Shown here one piece after another: positions 30,801 to 41,564 of a stretch of 64,000 nt of DNA. The translations under genes were made by a program, and so were the position numbers. Source of the DNA: Cranoglanis bouderius (lineage: Eukaryota; Chordata; Actinopteri; Siluriformes; Cranoglanididae); NCBI GenBank assembly GCA_023630585.1, contig CM042552.1:18047569-18111568 (forward strand), in the 5' to 3' direction. The notes beneath the pieces are model-generated. The model was not told the DNA's origin and ran no database searches. It saw only the letters and a program-made list of their open reading frames with translations. The number at the start of each line of letters is the position of its first letter. Position 1 is the stretch's first letter.

Positions 30801-31440
30801 CTGGATTTTTATTCTTGTCTTATTCTTGACTTAAAGAAGGAAAGTGAATAGGAGGGGTGCATGAGTAGTCGCCCTGGTACACAAATAACAGTGATATCTA
30901 ATTTGGAGAATTATCATTGCATTGAAATTCCTGTGCGAGAGCGAGTGGGGTTTCCCTTTAGCCTTTTAATTCGTGCCTGTAGAGAGCCGCGATGAGCAAC
31001 TTCTGCCTCGAGATCACACACAGGGCACGATCTATTTCTCCCTCCCATCTCGTTCCCAGCGCCAGTTGCTATTGGCAACTCCGAACCCGACAGCCTCCGC
31101 TGCTCGAGGCTGAGAGAGCATCGGTTTTTGCGCCAGGGAGTAACAAGCCTGTCAGTTCACTTCCCAACTCCTGCTCGCGTAACGTTTCCCGACAGCTCCA
31201 GTGCGAGGCCCAAGTCCAAGCAAGGAAGGGAGCGAGTGAGGGAGGGAGGGAGCGAGGGAGCGAGCCGCATGCCTCGTTAGGGCTAATAGGACAACGAGAT
31301 GCCGTGTTGTTTCCAAGAGAGTGGCATCCTTCGCCAAATGTCAGCGTAATTCCTTCTGACTCACCGTAATAACGATGAGAACGGCCCGCTAATGATTTCC
31401 TGTTTGGCACTGAAGCAGACAGCAGCATGCCAAACTCAGG
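30801..31440. other. CpG-rich low-repeat block, candidate conserved element or CpG island
   Basis: From about 30950 to 31400 the sequence is repeat-free and distinctly CpG-rich (CTCCGCTGCTCGAGGC, CTCGCGTAACGTTTCCCGAC, GAGCGAGCCGCATGCC). A 125-codon plus-strand frame (30992-31369) and a 119-codon minus-strand frame overlap, which fits high GC rather than coding. I recognise no protein. The composition would suit a CpG island or developmental enhancer. Confidence 0.3.
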
Positions 31441-31689
31441 ACCGGCAGTTCTGAGCTGACCTTTTTCTCATGTGGAGGATTTACAAAAGATACATGTGTT
31501 AGTTTTGGTGCAGTATCAATTTTCATCCATATTCATGTCACTGAACTGAACAACTGCAACAAAAACAATTTGTTTTTTGGGCTGTAAACAGAATTTGCCC
31601 AACTTTTTGACCCAATTTTTCTCATTTGCTATTTTGTTCAAGACAAATCTTTTTTTTTTTTATTTATGCACAGGATTTTGTTTTTTTTT
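31441..31689. other. Unassigned T-rich sequence
   Basis: Contains T runs at about 31650-31660 and 31680-31692. It may belong to the hAT-like relic to its right, but I cannot show it. Confidence 0.25.
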
Positions 31690-32012
31690 TCCCTTTTAAA
31701 ATTTGCGATGCAATTTGCGGAGTTTTTTTGTGCTTTGAATTGGCGAAATTGCAGTTGCACTAAACTGTTTTGCACGCTCTTTCGAAGTGATGTTTGTTGG
31801 TAAATGAGACCTTTTAGTTGTACTCATGTTTGACAAGTGAATCATAGAGCGCTTTGGCTGAATGCGCGTTGTGATGACACTACATGATGCGTCTGGGCCC
31901 AAATCTGTGGAAAATCGACAGTAATTTTGAAAAATTTCAAGCTCCTCTGAATAAGTTTGCTTGATTTTGCGTCAATTTCTGCAATCACAAAATCGTGAAA
32001 TCCTGGAGGGAC
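31690..32012 (-). mobile_element. hAT-like element 5' fragment (CAGTCCCTCCAGGATTTC end)
   Basis: On the minus strand it starts CAGTCCCTCCAGGATTTC at 32012 and runs into a short frame beginning MSTTKRSHLPTNITSKERAK. This is a basic leader I associate with hAT-type transposases and CGGBP1-like BED-finger proteins of fish. The frame ends within 70 codons without the zinc-finger cysteines. The right side is flanked by TATGTATTTG. No other end is identified, so the superfamily call is tentative. Confidence 0.45.
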
Positions 32013-33250
32013 TGTATGTATTTGTTTATTTATTTATTATTCATTTTTGGTTTCTATTTTGCCCTATTTTTACACTGATATTTTATTTTCGCTATAACTA
32101 ATTCTGAATGGAATTACTGGCCAACTCTACTCTTGCATTGTGGGTTGTTTTTTTATAGGGACTCCGCCCTCTCATCTGTTCATTTCTGATTTATCTGATG
32201 AAGAATGATGACTCTGACTCTGCCTCATTATGATATATTTACTCTGTCCACTTGAGCCTAATTCATATTTAGTGACCCATTTATTCTGAATCAACAGATT
32301 GCGGCTCGCTGAGCCAGTCACGCGTGGCTGCTGTTCAATTATTCACCGTCTGACTGAGCAAAGTCTCAATGACGCCGGTTTTCTTCGGCAGGAAATGGAG
32401 TGAGTCACACACGCTTTCTTAGTGATAGACTCACTTTTCTACATAACGTAATTGTTGCCTATATGAAGTCCGTAGGCTCTGTGGTTTTAGAGGCCGAGTA
32501 CATACAATCATAGTTCCTGTTACATGTTAATCTCTCGTTCTATGTATATATCAAAATATAATAACTGCTAAATGAATACATATCAATTCTTAATCATTTC
32601 CTTATCCTTTTATCAATATATAATGGATTTCAATCTGAGTCAGAAGCTCCTAAATCCCAGGACTTATAAAATAATAATGATGTCATGATTATGTAATGAG
32701 TCCTAGTTCCTACAGAAAGTGGTAATAGTTCCCCCAACTCTTCTGGTGGCTTTTCTTAATTTGCAATAAATATTTTGAAAGCATTTTCATATCTGTGTTT
32801 TTGAAAACATAAAAACGATTATTGACATAATTATCAATAATTTCCTTTTTTTTTTTTTTTGCCCTTTATTCTTTTCCCTTCAGTAGTAGAGATATGATAT
32901 ACAGTATACGTCAAGAAGCCAGACAAGCTCGCTATAGAAACCTTGCATACTTCATGAACGTTATGATATGGCTAATCAAATTTATCTTGAAGGCCCAGAG
33001 ATGGCTGCCTCTCGCAAACTGTTTAAATATATAAACTAGCAACAGGAGGGAGTCATTAATCAAACAGGAACTGTTAGGTCCACCACACTGATCTGGTTCC
33101 TTTCCTTATACGCTAAAAAAAAATAAATAAATAACGAGATTTTGCAGTGTGCAACCGACGGACACTACTCGAGTCAAAAATTCAACAGGACTGGTGTGAA
33201 TTTTGCCATTAGTGCGGTTGCTCTAATCTGGTGGTCCCTTTAAGATGTTT
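32013..33250. other. Unassigned sequence
   Basis: No gene or repeat family recognised. 32260-32420 is repeat-free with GATTGCGGCTCGCTGAGCC and CAGTCACGCGTGGC, a weak candidate conserved element. Poly(T) occurs at about 32848-32862 and a short AAATAAATAAATAA run near 33120. Confidence 0.3.
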
Positions 33251-33254
33251 GTGT

Positions 33255-33330
33255 TTATGATGACGTCGAACGTCACATGACAATGCCGAGGTCACTCGGA
33301 GATCACCGCATTCACTTGGTGACGTTCATC
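33255..33330. promoter_or_regulatory. Cluster of CRE-like and E-box-like sites
   Basis: TGACGTC at 33261-33267, CGTCACATGAC at 33271-33281 (a half CRE overlapping the E-box GTCACATGAC) and TGACGTTC at 33320-33327 lie within 70 bp. These match CREB/ATF and USF/TFE-type binding words. It is a motif cluster only; occupancy is unknown. Confidence 0.3.
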
Positions 33331-34304
33331 AAACTGTGAAAGAGCAGATTTATATTAGGAGCGGGAACAGGTACTTGAAGGTTCATAGACCTCCTCTAAA
33401 GCGCATTTGAACACTCGTATGAGAACAGATGCTTCTGTTTACACGGTTCTATTTTCTCCAACTCTATATTCACTTAATATGACACACTTTACACTTCTCG
33501 CAAGTAATTAAACTGATTTCACTGATTGTTTTTAATACGTTTTATGTCCTGTCCAACCGTTTTTGAATACCTTTAATATTTATTAAGAGATGAACTACTT
33601 CATTGTGGTTGTGCATGTTGATCATTGAAAAAAACAACAACAACAAAAAAACTACATTTAGATCTGGTTTATCGTGTTATTCTGTAAAATTTCAGCCTTC
33701 TTCGCTGAAATTTGTTCTTTGACTCAAATGTATGTTAACTGGCAGTAAAACAGTAAAAAGTACCACAGTGAGCACAAACACAACTGCAGATATACTACTA
33801 ACGTTTAGCACCAGTATGTTTCTCTGCATTACTACGCATGCATTTAGGGAAGAGCACAACTTAATAATACATATTACATTTACTCCCCATAATACATAGA
33901 GAAAATCAATTAAAATGTGTTAAGTCTTAATATGTTGGGTTTGCGAGGTTATAAAATGGCGAGAATACCACAGAACTGGCTAAGCTAAAGTGTGCAGCAG
34001 GAGCCAAGTGGCTGTCTAGCCAGCTAGTTCTGGAAGTTGGAAAAAGGTGCTGGGACAAAATACGAGGCATACTTGCTTAGACTCGGACATCTCGCTAGCC
34101 AGAAGTCAATTTGTATTACTAACATTTGTTCCCTGTGTTAGCAAACTTCAGACGTTGAACTGAGTACTCGCTGACGATGCTAATTTGCACGCTGTGTGAG
34201 TCTGAGTTTAAGCGAAGGGACACTTGGAACAGTTCATTATGATATACACATTCTTTGACAGCGAGGTTAATTCTTAACTACAAAAAAAAACAAAAAAAAA
34301 CGAA
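33331..34304. other. Unassigned sequence
   Basis: Unique-looking DNA between the CRE-like cluster and the candidate exon. It contains repeated GCTAGCCAG / AGCTAGTTC words around 34015-34100 and two A-rich runs at 34281-34300. No gene recognised. Confidence 0.3.
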
Positions 34305-34311
34305 TACTTAC

Positions 34312-34521
34312 CAGCAACGAATATCCAACAGAAAGCGCATCAGCCACATCGGTCAGTCCCAGCTGTGTATGGAAAGGTGTAGTGACTACAATTCCCAGGT
34401 TATGTTTAATAAACATACTTGGGCCCTGCACTTTCCTCTTGCACCTTGTATCGTTTGCAGCGGCTTTCGATAACGACGTTAGACAAAGCGCCAGGAGTCC
34501 TCGAGAGAACCGCAATATCAT
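34312..34521 (-). CDS. Candidate first coding exon, 70 codons, product not recognised
   Basis: Reading right to left, ATG at 34521 has A at -3 and begins MILRFSRGLLALCLTSL, a basic then hydrophobic start resembling a signal or mitochondrial-targeting peptide. The frame continues through KAAANDTRCKRKVQG to end DALSVGYSLL. After exactly 70 codons it meets CTG/GTAAGTATT, a near-perfect 5' splice site (donor 34311-34306), in phase 0. Upstream in-frame ATGs at 34554 and 34575 could serve instead. The upstream side is CpG-bearing (GCCGCGCGATC near 34630), and a ZNF143-like site lies inside. I cannot name the protein and see no second exon to the left before the window's repeats. Chance remains possible. 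Confidence 0.3.
34385..34398 (+). promoter_or_regulatory. ZNF143/Staf-like site (ACTACAATTCCCAG)
   Basis: ACTACAATTCCCAG matches the core of the SBS motif bound by ZNF143 and THAP11, which is concentrated at vertebrate CpG promoters. It lies within the candidate minus-strand exon (34521-34312), about 135 bp downstream of its ATG. It could instead serve a plus-strand transcript. Confidence 0.4.
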
Positions 34522-35299
34522 GTTGCTTGTTAATGAGCAGCCATGTTTGCTCATATTAGCTTGGATTTTATTCATAATAAAACATGTAGGCAAGCAATGA
34601 GTAGGTTTAGCGTTACACAAGATCGCGCGGCGCATGGTTATTAGGTGCATCAATTACTAGGTAGTGACTTGATTGTCATATATTTTGAAATGATTATCAA
34701 TGTTGGGTGCATTAATCTGGATAAATGACACCCGTTGCTATGTTGAAGGCTTTATTAGCTTTAACGCTACTGTAAAATCGCACCTCTTTAAGCATGCACA
34801 AAGCATCCACCCGCTAATTAACACTAATTTCATGCCACTCAACATTCTGAAAAGATCAAGCCTGAGGCGATGCCCGAATCCCACCCCGGAGACTACTCTT
34901 CCTTTATCTCTCCCTTATCTCTTTCCTCCCATCTCCCACAATCGAGTGTAACTGAGGTTCTCTTCTGATAAACACAGATCGAACGATCGCCTTAATAACA
35001 CCAGATGGAGAAACCAGAGCAGGAATGTGGACTGGGATAACGGAGCGAGAGGTGGTGATGAAGATCTTCTTCTTCCTTACACAGCCTGTAGCTTTGGCAA
35101 TATAGATGTGCTGCTGTTTGTCAGACCAATAAATCGAATAACAGAAAAGGGACAGAGAGTGAATGATAGTGAATGAGAGATAGTTCGAGTGAGAGACATA
35201 GTGATACAGAAGGAGAGAGAGAGTAACAGAATGAGGAAAGAAAATAAAAGTATGAGAGTGAGAAACGCTTCAAAAAAAAAACAAAAACGCGACAGCAAT
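34522..35299. other. Unassigned; CpG-bearing flank then GAGA-type purine words
   Basis: 34600-34660 carries ATCGCGCGGCGCATGG. From 35150 to 35260 GAGAGA, GTGAGAGA and GATAGTTCGAG words make a loose purine repeat. Frames of 73-122 codons have no recognisable domain. Confidence 0.3.
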
Positions 35300-36060
35300 A
35301 ATAAAATAAAGATAGTGAAGAGTAGTGGACCAATGATGGAGCCTTGAGAGATGTCCTGAATTGGTTGTAAGGACGACCTGTCAGATATGTAAGCAATAAA
35401 CCTCTGTGTATGTCACGGTTATAGTAAAATACTAGTGTAGCAGAGTTATTGTTACCACCCTGAAGTTGATTATTTTCCTGTAACAGCATGTCCTGAAATG
35501 TTTTATTCCTCTTATACTACAGCGATTTGATTCGGCAAATTATAATCTCTTGGTTACCTCAAAAGAAAGATGAGTGAAAGTGAGAGAAAGAGATAGAGAG
35601 ATATGAAGAATGAAGACAAAATTGAGACAGTGAGAAAATGAGAAATGAGAGGTGAAGGGAGAATGAGAGAGTGTGATAAAGAGACTGTATGCTATACTAT
35701 ACTGTAGATGATAAACCAAAAAAAAAGATAGAGTAGGGGGCCAAGGACAGAACCTTGGACGGAACCTTGAGGGGCTACTAATGCACTTTGGGAGCCAGGG
35801 TGTTTGAAGAACAGTTTTTTGTTAATTAGCTTAGCATGCCGCATCTTACAGCATAGGTTAGTGTTATCAGCATATGTTTAATTGAAGGCCAGGTTTGTAG
35901 GCAAGTTCACTGAGTGGGTGCAGCTACATAGTGAAGATCTACTAATGCACTTTGGGAACCAGGGATTGCAGCACTAATTAGTTTAGTATGCAACATCCTA
36001 TAGCATGGGTGAGTGCTGTAGGGACCACCCGCTGGTCCAACGATGATGTCCAACGGAGTG
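35300..36060 (-). mobile_element. LINE reverse-transcriptase fragments, locus 1
   Basis: On the minus strand several pieces of a non-LTR retrotransposon RT domain are present. Near 35360-35310 ISQGSIIGPLLFTIFI appears. Near 35800-35730 GSQSALVAPQGSVQGSVLGPLL matches the QGS-x-LGPLLF motif of LINE RTs. Near 35880-35850 TYADNTNLCC corresponds to the catalytic YADDT box with the second Asp changed to Asn. A third partial copy of the GSQSAL segment is at about 35965-35930. Stops and frameshifts are frequent. The order of pieces is scrambled and duplicated, as at 37190-37480. The family is probably L2/CR1-like. Confidence 0.7.
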
Positions 36061-37189
36061 GCAGAAGGCTTCTTATGTGTTACTGTCCTTCCTTTATGTG
36101 ATATATTAACATTTTGAATTACCAATTTGTCAACTTTAAAGATGATCCTCTTTTTACTTTGTCTGACTCCAATTATGAATGATTCTAAGAGACAGTACTT
36201 TGTTTAGTCCCCATAGATCTGTACACACTTAATTAGAGCAACATTATCTCTAGTCAGAGGTCATGATCACTACTATCAGAACAAGTCGACCAATTTCACT
36301 TTTCTATAATAGTAGCTTTGTATAATCATGCTATGGTTTCCCATGTATACTTAACCTGAATAATATTACAATAATCAGAGGTTAAGTCTCACACTATTTA
36401 GATTCACTATGTTGGTCTAAATGGAAATTCCTTTTAGCTTTTACAGTCTAAGTACACTTAATTAAAGCCAAGTTGTTAGCCTGGACTCTAAAATCTCAGT
36501 TGGTGTGCCCCAATGTTCCACCTAAAACTGGATTTTAGCCTGTACTAACCTGGTTGCAGATTTGCGGTAATGTGGACTTAACGTAATCTACTAAAGCCAA
36601 TCATTTCAGGGTAGGTCAGAATAAATTCAAACTTAACGATTTATTAAACCAGGCAATTTCAATAATAATTCTTAATCCAACACAGAAGATAACAAGCAGT
36701 GATCAATAATATAAAAACATATAAAACACAAACAAAAGAATTAGAAATGTTTACCCAAAAACCTGCAATGAAACTACACACAATAATTGTGCGAGAGATC
36801 TGTCTACAGATTCCCCGAATCTTTTGCCATCCCTCCCTAATAACCCAGATACTCTGTAGGTCCACCTAATGGTGTTGTTTGTGATTATAATAGGAATTTC
36901 AGACCACTATTCGGGGGGGTCGCGAATGGGCAATTGGCATTTGTGATTGAATGGGTCTTCGATGTCTGTGGAAGAATGTACCTTATTTGCATACAGGAGG
37001 TGATTTGTATGAGGGACCCGGGGAGGGTATGCCCTCAAAGGCATGCAATATTTTTCTGAACTGCTGCTGAGGGAATGAGACAATTTTTCCAGATGACCTT
37101 TTGAATGATACCAAATATGTATAGTCAACTTCTTGTTCACATTAAACATACTATCTAATGCATATAGATCTTGGGTATATGGATGATTT
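36061..37189. other. Unassigned, between two LINE RT clusters
   Basis: No RT motif or other gene is recognised. The segment 36360-36650 has LTR-like words (GTTAAGTCTCACACTATTTAG) but no paired copy, so I do not call an LTR. A 68-codon minus-strand frame (36865-36659) has two hydrophobic stretches without a family match. Confidence 0.3.
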
Positions 37190-37485
37190 GGGTGCAGGTA
37201 CATAGTGAACAGTAGGGGACCAAGGACAGAACCTTGGATGGAACCTTGAGGGGCTACTAATGCACTCTGGGAACCAGATTTTGCAGCACTGTTTGTTGCT
37301 AATTGGTTAAGCAAGACAGATCCTACAGCATAGGTGAGTGTCATCAGCATATGAGTTAAAGTGAAGGCCAGATATGCGCATGATTTCATCGAGTGGTTGC
37401 AGGTAGATAGCGAAGAGTAGGGGGCCAAGGATGGAACCTGGAGGGGGATACCTTGTTTCATGGCCACTGGGACAGACTGGTAACA
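37190..37485 (-). mobile_element. LINE reverse-transcriptase fragments, locus 2 (YADDT box present)
   Basis: Minus strand from 37460: GSILGPLLFAIYLQPLDEIM is followed by ISGLHFNSYADDTHLCC, with YADDT at 37351-37337. These are the two adjacent RT motifs, with the catalytic DD pair intact. Directly downstream the sequence joins GSQSALVAPQGS and QGSVLGPLLFTMYLHP (37280-37195), repeating the QGSxLGPLLF motif. The same junction exists at locus 1, so a rearranged RT unit was itself duplicated or inserted twice. The fragment lacks the rest of RT and any endonuclease and is not functional. Confidence 0.75.
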
Positions 37486-37754
37486 TTTTAAGGGAGGAGA
37501 CACTTAACAGTGTAACTGACAAAATGAGGATTGTTTTATTGTAACTACTGTCCTTCAGTTGGAAAAAAAATCTGGCTTTCCAGAATCTTACCTTACGTTC
37601 TCACTAACAAGTGACAAAGCAACAAACAACCATTCATTTTACATGTTAAGGCAACATCCAAATTCTCCTTTATATCCAAATTTGGTATGACACTGTAAAG
37701 CAGTAAGTCCAGTCAAATGGCTCAAATGATTCCTTACACCAAGCCTATGCCGTG
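37486..37754. other. Unassigned sequence
   Basis: Short spacer with no recognisable feature. Confidence 0.3.
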
Positions 37755-37962
37755 GTCCAATGTTTCTTCAGTTCCCCACTCACAACTTTAGTTCCTACCT
37801 GCAATATGACCTGCAATATGTATGTTTGATGCACAATAATGAAAGAAAAACTTGGTTTCACTTTACGCTATCATTTACAACCTCTCATGAAATGTGTAAA
37901 GAGATGTTACAAAGAAAAATAAAGCATGGAAAGAAGTAGCGGAGATCATTGGTGCCTCTGGT
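37755..37962 (+). repeat. Dispersed repeat, copy 1 of 2
   Basis: GTTTCTTCAGTTCCCCACTC, ATAATGAAAGAAAAAC and GATCATTGGTGCCTCTGG occur here in the same order as in the segment 49768-49927, with indels between. Family unknown; no coding content. Confidence 0.7.
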
Positions 37963-38498
37963 TATCTTGTTTTGCTAATCTGCCAATAACGTTAGTACGA
38001 ATCCTTGCAATTAAATCAAACAACCAATTGTCACACTGGTTAGCATTATTTTATTTAATTTGTGTTTAACTAGTTAGCATATACAGCATATACTGTGTGT
38101 GTATCTCACTGGAAAGTGCACACACGCAAGATACTATAGGAAACTGGTCTTTCAGAACTAGAAATAACCCCCCTCAGGGTGTTCTAAGATGGTCACAGAG
38201 TAAACTGTGTCTTCTCCTTATAATGATTTCAGTCAGACCTGGATGCTAAGAGATACGTGTGATTTAAAGCAGTTCCGGCAGGTTCAGGTTATCCGAAGGA
38301 CATTTTCCAGACAGTCAACGAGAATTATGTTGGATATTGTATCAAGAGGACTGTTGACCATCCTAACCAGCAATACACAAAGAGACAAACGATACAGAAA
38401 GAGATGATGTAATGAGAGACGAGAGAGCAGGAGAGTCAGAGAATACAAGGACAACTGAAAGAATGGATAAGAGGAAAAGAGGATAAAAAGAAAGATAA
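37963..38498. other. Unassigned sequence
   Basis: No gene recognised. A 66-codon plus-strand frame at 38207-38407 lacks a domain. It becomes purine-rich from 38400. Confidence 0.3.
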
Positions 38499-38800
38499 TT
38501 CAATTCAATTCAATTCAGTTTTATTTGTATAGCACTTTTAACAATGGTCATTATCCCAAAGCAGCTTTATATAAACATATAAATTCAGGCTGTAGATTTT
38601 AAATGTATGAATTTATCCCCAATTAGCAAGCCAGAGGCTACGGCAAGACGCTATGAGGAAGAAACCTTGAGAGGAACCAGACTCAAAGGGAACCCATCCT
38701 CATCTGGGTGACACCAGATAGTGTAATAATAAATAAATCCATTCTATAAATGTACCAATACTACATGGTCAAATAGTGCAGCGATGAAAGATAGTCAGAA
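38499..38800 (-). repeat. Ostariophysan LINE-like 3' tail repeat, (AATTC)n end
   Basis: It begins with the tail CAATTCAATTCAATTCAATT at 38499 and continues TTTTATTTGTATAGCAC, CCCAAAGCAGCTTTATATAA, GCAAGCCAGAGGC, GAAACCTTGAGAGGAACCAG and CCTCATCTGGGTGACACC. This sequence is dispersed in very many cyprinoid and catfish genomes as the 3' part of a retroposon. It is here in reverse orientation. A second copy in forward orientation is at about 49200-49455. Confidence 0.85.
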
Positions 38801-38804
38801 TATG

Positions 38805-39540
38805 ATTCAGGAGGGAAGAGTGAGAGACAGATAGAGATAGACAGTGAATGAGATAGATAGAGATAAATTGAGTGAGAGACAGATAGAGATAGAGAGTGAA
38901 TGAGATGAGGAGATCAAATGAAAGATATGAAATATAAAATGAAAAAAAAAGAATGACCGATTCCGAGAAAGATCGACAGGAACGAGAGAAATAAACTGAA
39001 AAGAGAATGAGATCGAATGAGGATGAGACAAGAAAGAAGGCGAGAAAGAGTGAAAGGATGAGAGAAAAATGTTGGGAATAAAATGGGAAGATACAAAGAA
39101 AATGCTAGAACATGAGAAATTTAGAATGAAAAACGGAACAAGAAAGAGAGACAGATAGAGAGGGATGGAAAAGTAGAATACAAGAGACAAACCAGGATAG
39201 ACAGAATCACAGGGAGACATAAGAAAGGGTGAAGGAGAGAAACATGAAAATACAGAGCAGAGGGAATAAAAGAGTGATAGATCAAGAGAGCAAAAGAGAG
39301 ACAACTAGAGGACAGAGAAAATGGGATGGAGAGAATAACAGTAAGACAGAAACGAAGAAGGAGAAAGTGAATTCTGTGTATCAGGAAACAAGAGTGAGAC
39401 AGATCGAAAGAGGAGAGACAGACAATGGGAAGAGACAGAAAATGAAATCTAGAGAATAAAAGTAAAACAGAGAATACAGACCAGATGGGGAGTGAGACAG
39501 ATAGAGAGTGAGACAGATAGAGAGTGAGCGATGTGAGAGT
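38805..39540. repeat. GAGACAGATAGA purine-rich tandem tract
   Basis: Words GAGAGACAGATAGAGATAGA, GAGTGAATGAGATAG and GTGAGACAGATAGAGA recur from 38818 to 38910 and again at 39490-39530, with diverged GAGA-rich sequence between. Opposing frames (165 and 163 codons on minus, 76 on plus) are compositional. Confidence 0.85.
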
Positions 39541-40209
39541 AAAGCCGTAATCTTTGTTCCCCTCAAGGCAGAGCAGGAGAGATTTCATAATTTTATAATT
39601 TGTAATCTGCAAACATCACTTCTAATCTCCGGCTCCTTTATGAGCCGTTGCCTAGCAACAGCAGCACGGCAGTATGACCCCTCTTGACACACAGTTATAA
39701 CACGGCGTACAGTAAGAGAACGCGGAGAACAGACAGAGAACCCACTTTCTCACCTCCATATCTCACTGACTGCTTTAGGAAGAAAAAAATCAAGGGAAAC
39801 ATATCGCCACCTCTGTTATCAGTTTGCTAAAAGAATATTACATATTTAAAGATTTGTTCACCGCTACGTCTCAGGGTTTATCAGGACAGACACAGATAAA
39901 CTCCACTGTGTTAGAGGCCATTTTAATGCTTGTTCCGTCAGTCGTTCAGGCTCTATGCTAATTCAGCTAGCATATTGAGCCACTATTTATCCTTTAAAGT
40001 TTATTTGGTGTGTTAGCTGCCAGGGTTGTGCTAATGTAGCCAGCATTCATGCTAATTCCACCATCAGTTACCATATCAGTTACCATAATTGAATTGCTGT
40101 TTAACCGTTTATATTATTACTTTTAAGTGTTTTTACCGATTGTTATGCTATTTTAGTCATCATTTGTACTAGATTTGCTAACAACTAGCCTACTGAGTTA
40201 CTTTCTCGT
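39541..40209. other. Unassigned sequence
   Basis: No gene recognised. 39620-39760 has GAGCCGTTGCCTAGCAAC, an X-box-like RFX word (GTTGCCTAGCAAC), which is a single motif. The rest contains repeated ATGCTAATTC words near 39950-40060. Confidence 0.3.
39643..39655. promoter_or_regulatory. X-box-like RFX site
   Basis: GTTGCCTAGCAAC is a perfect inverted repeat (GTTGC-CTA-GCAAC) matching the X-box bound by RFX factors, which control ciliary and other genes. A single motif match without promoter context. Confidence 0.4.
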
Positions 40210-41564
40210 AGCTCAAGGTGAGTCCCCTACACTATATACCTTACACCCTTCTTCAAGAGTGTACATCATCACTAAACAATATTGGATCTCATGGCAAGTC
40301 CCCTAAAGCACTATATACCCTAAACCCTTCTTCAGGATTGTGTACTATCACTAAACAATTTTGTAGTTCATGGAGAGTCCCCTCAAGCCCTACACCCTAA
40401 ACCCTTCTTCAGGAGTGTGTAGCATGGTTAAACCATGTAATATCTCATGGTGAGTACCCTAAACCCCACACCCTGTACCCTTCTACAGGAGAGTTCACTA
40501 TCTCATAACTAATGCAAGTCCCCTCAAACCCTACACCCTAAATCCTTCTTCAGGAGTGTGTACCATGGTTAAACCATGTAGTATCTCATGGTGAGTACAC
40601 TAAACCCCACACCCTTGACCCTTCTACAGGAGAGTTCACCATCTCATAACTAATGCAAGTCCCCTCAAACCCTACACCCTAAACCCTTCTTCAGGAGTGT
40701 GTACCATGGTTAAACCATGTAATATCTCATGGTGAGTACCCTAAACCCTACACCCAAGGGTACACCATCTCATAACTCATGCAAGGCCCCTCAAACCCTA
40801 CACTCTAAACTCTTATTCGGGAGGGTGTACCATGGTTAAATTATGTAATATCTTGTGGTGAGTACCCTAAACCCTCTATCCTTCTACAGAAGGGTACACC
40901 ATCTCATCACTCATGCGAGTCCCCTCAAACCCTACACCCTAAATCCTTCTTCAGGAGTGTGTACCATGGTTAAACCATGTAATATCTCATGGTTATACCC
41001 TAAACCCCACACCCTGAACCCTTCTATAGGAGAGTACATCATCTCATAACTAATGCAAGTCCCCTCAAACCCTACACCCTAAATCCTTCTTCAGGAGTGT
41101 GTACCATGGTTAAACCATGTAATATCTCATGGTGAGTACCCTAAACCCCACACCCTGTACCCTTCTACAGGACAGTTCACCATCTCATAACTAATGCAAG
41201 TCCCCTCAAACCCTACAACCTAAACCCTTCATCAGGAGTATGTACCATGGTTAAACCATGTAATATCTCATGGTGAGTACCCTAAACCCTACACCCTGTA
41301 CACTTCTACAGAAGGGTACACCATCTCATAACTCATGCAAGGCCCCTCAAACCCTACACTCTAAACTCTTCTTCAGGAGGGTGTACCATGGTTAAAGTAT
41401 GTAATATCTTGTGGTGAGTACTCTAAACCCTCTATCCTTCTACAGAAGGGTACACCATCTCATCACTCATGCGAGTCCCCTCAAACACTACACCCTAAAC
41501 CCTTCTTCAGGAGTGTGTACCATGGTTAAACTATGTATGTGGTGAGTACCTAAACGGTAAATGG

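Noticed and set aside
30992..31428. 125-codon plus and 119-codon minus frames
   Set aside because: They overlap on opposite strands in GC-rich DNA with no recognisable domain; better explained by base composition.
36061..37189. Possible solo LTR or endogenous retrovirus
   Set aside because: No paired repeats, primer-binding site, polypurine tract or retroviral protein motif could be seen; the flanking RT pieces are of LINE type.
38807..39612. Opposing 165-, 163- and 76-codon frames
   Set aside because: Both strands are open because of GAGACAGATAGA purine repeats; no domain.
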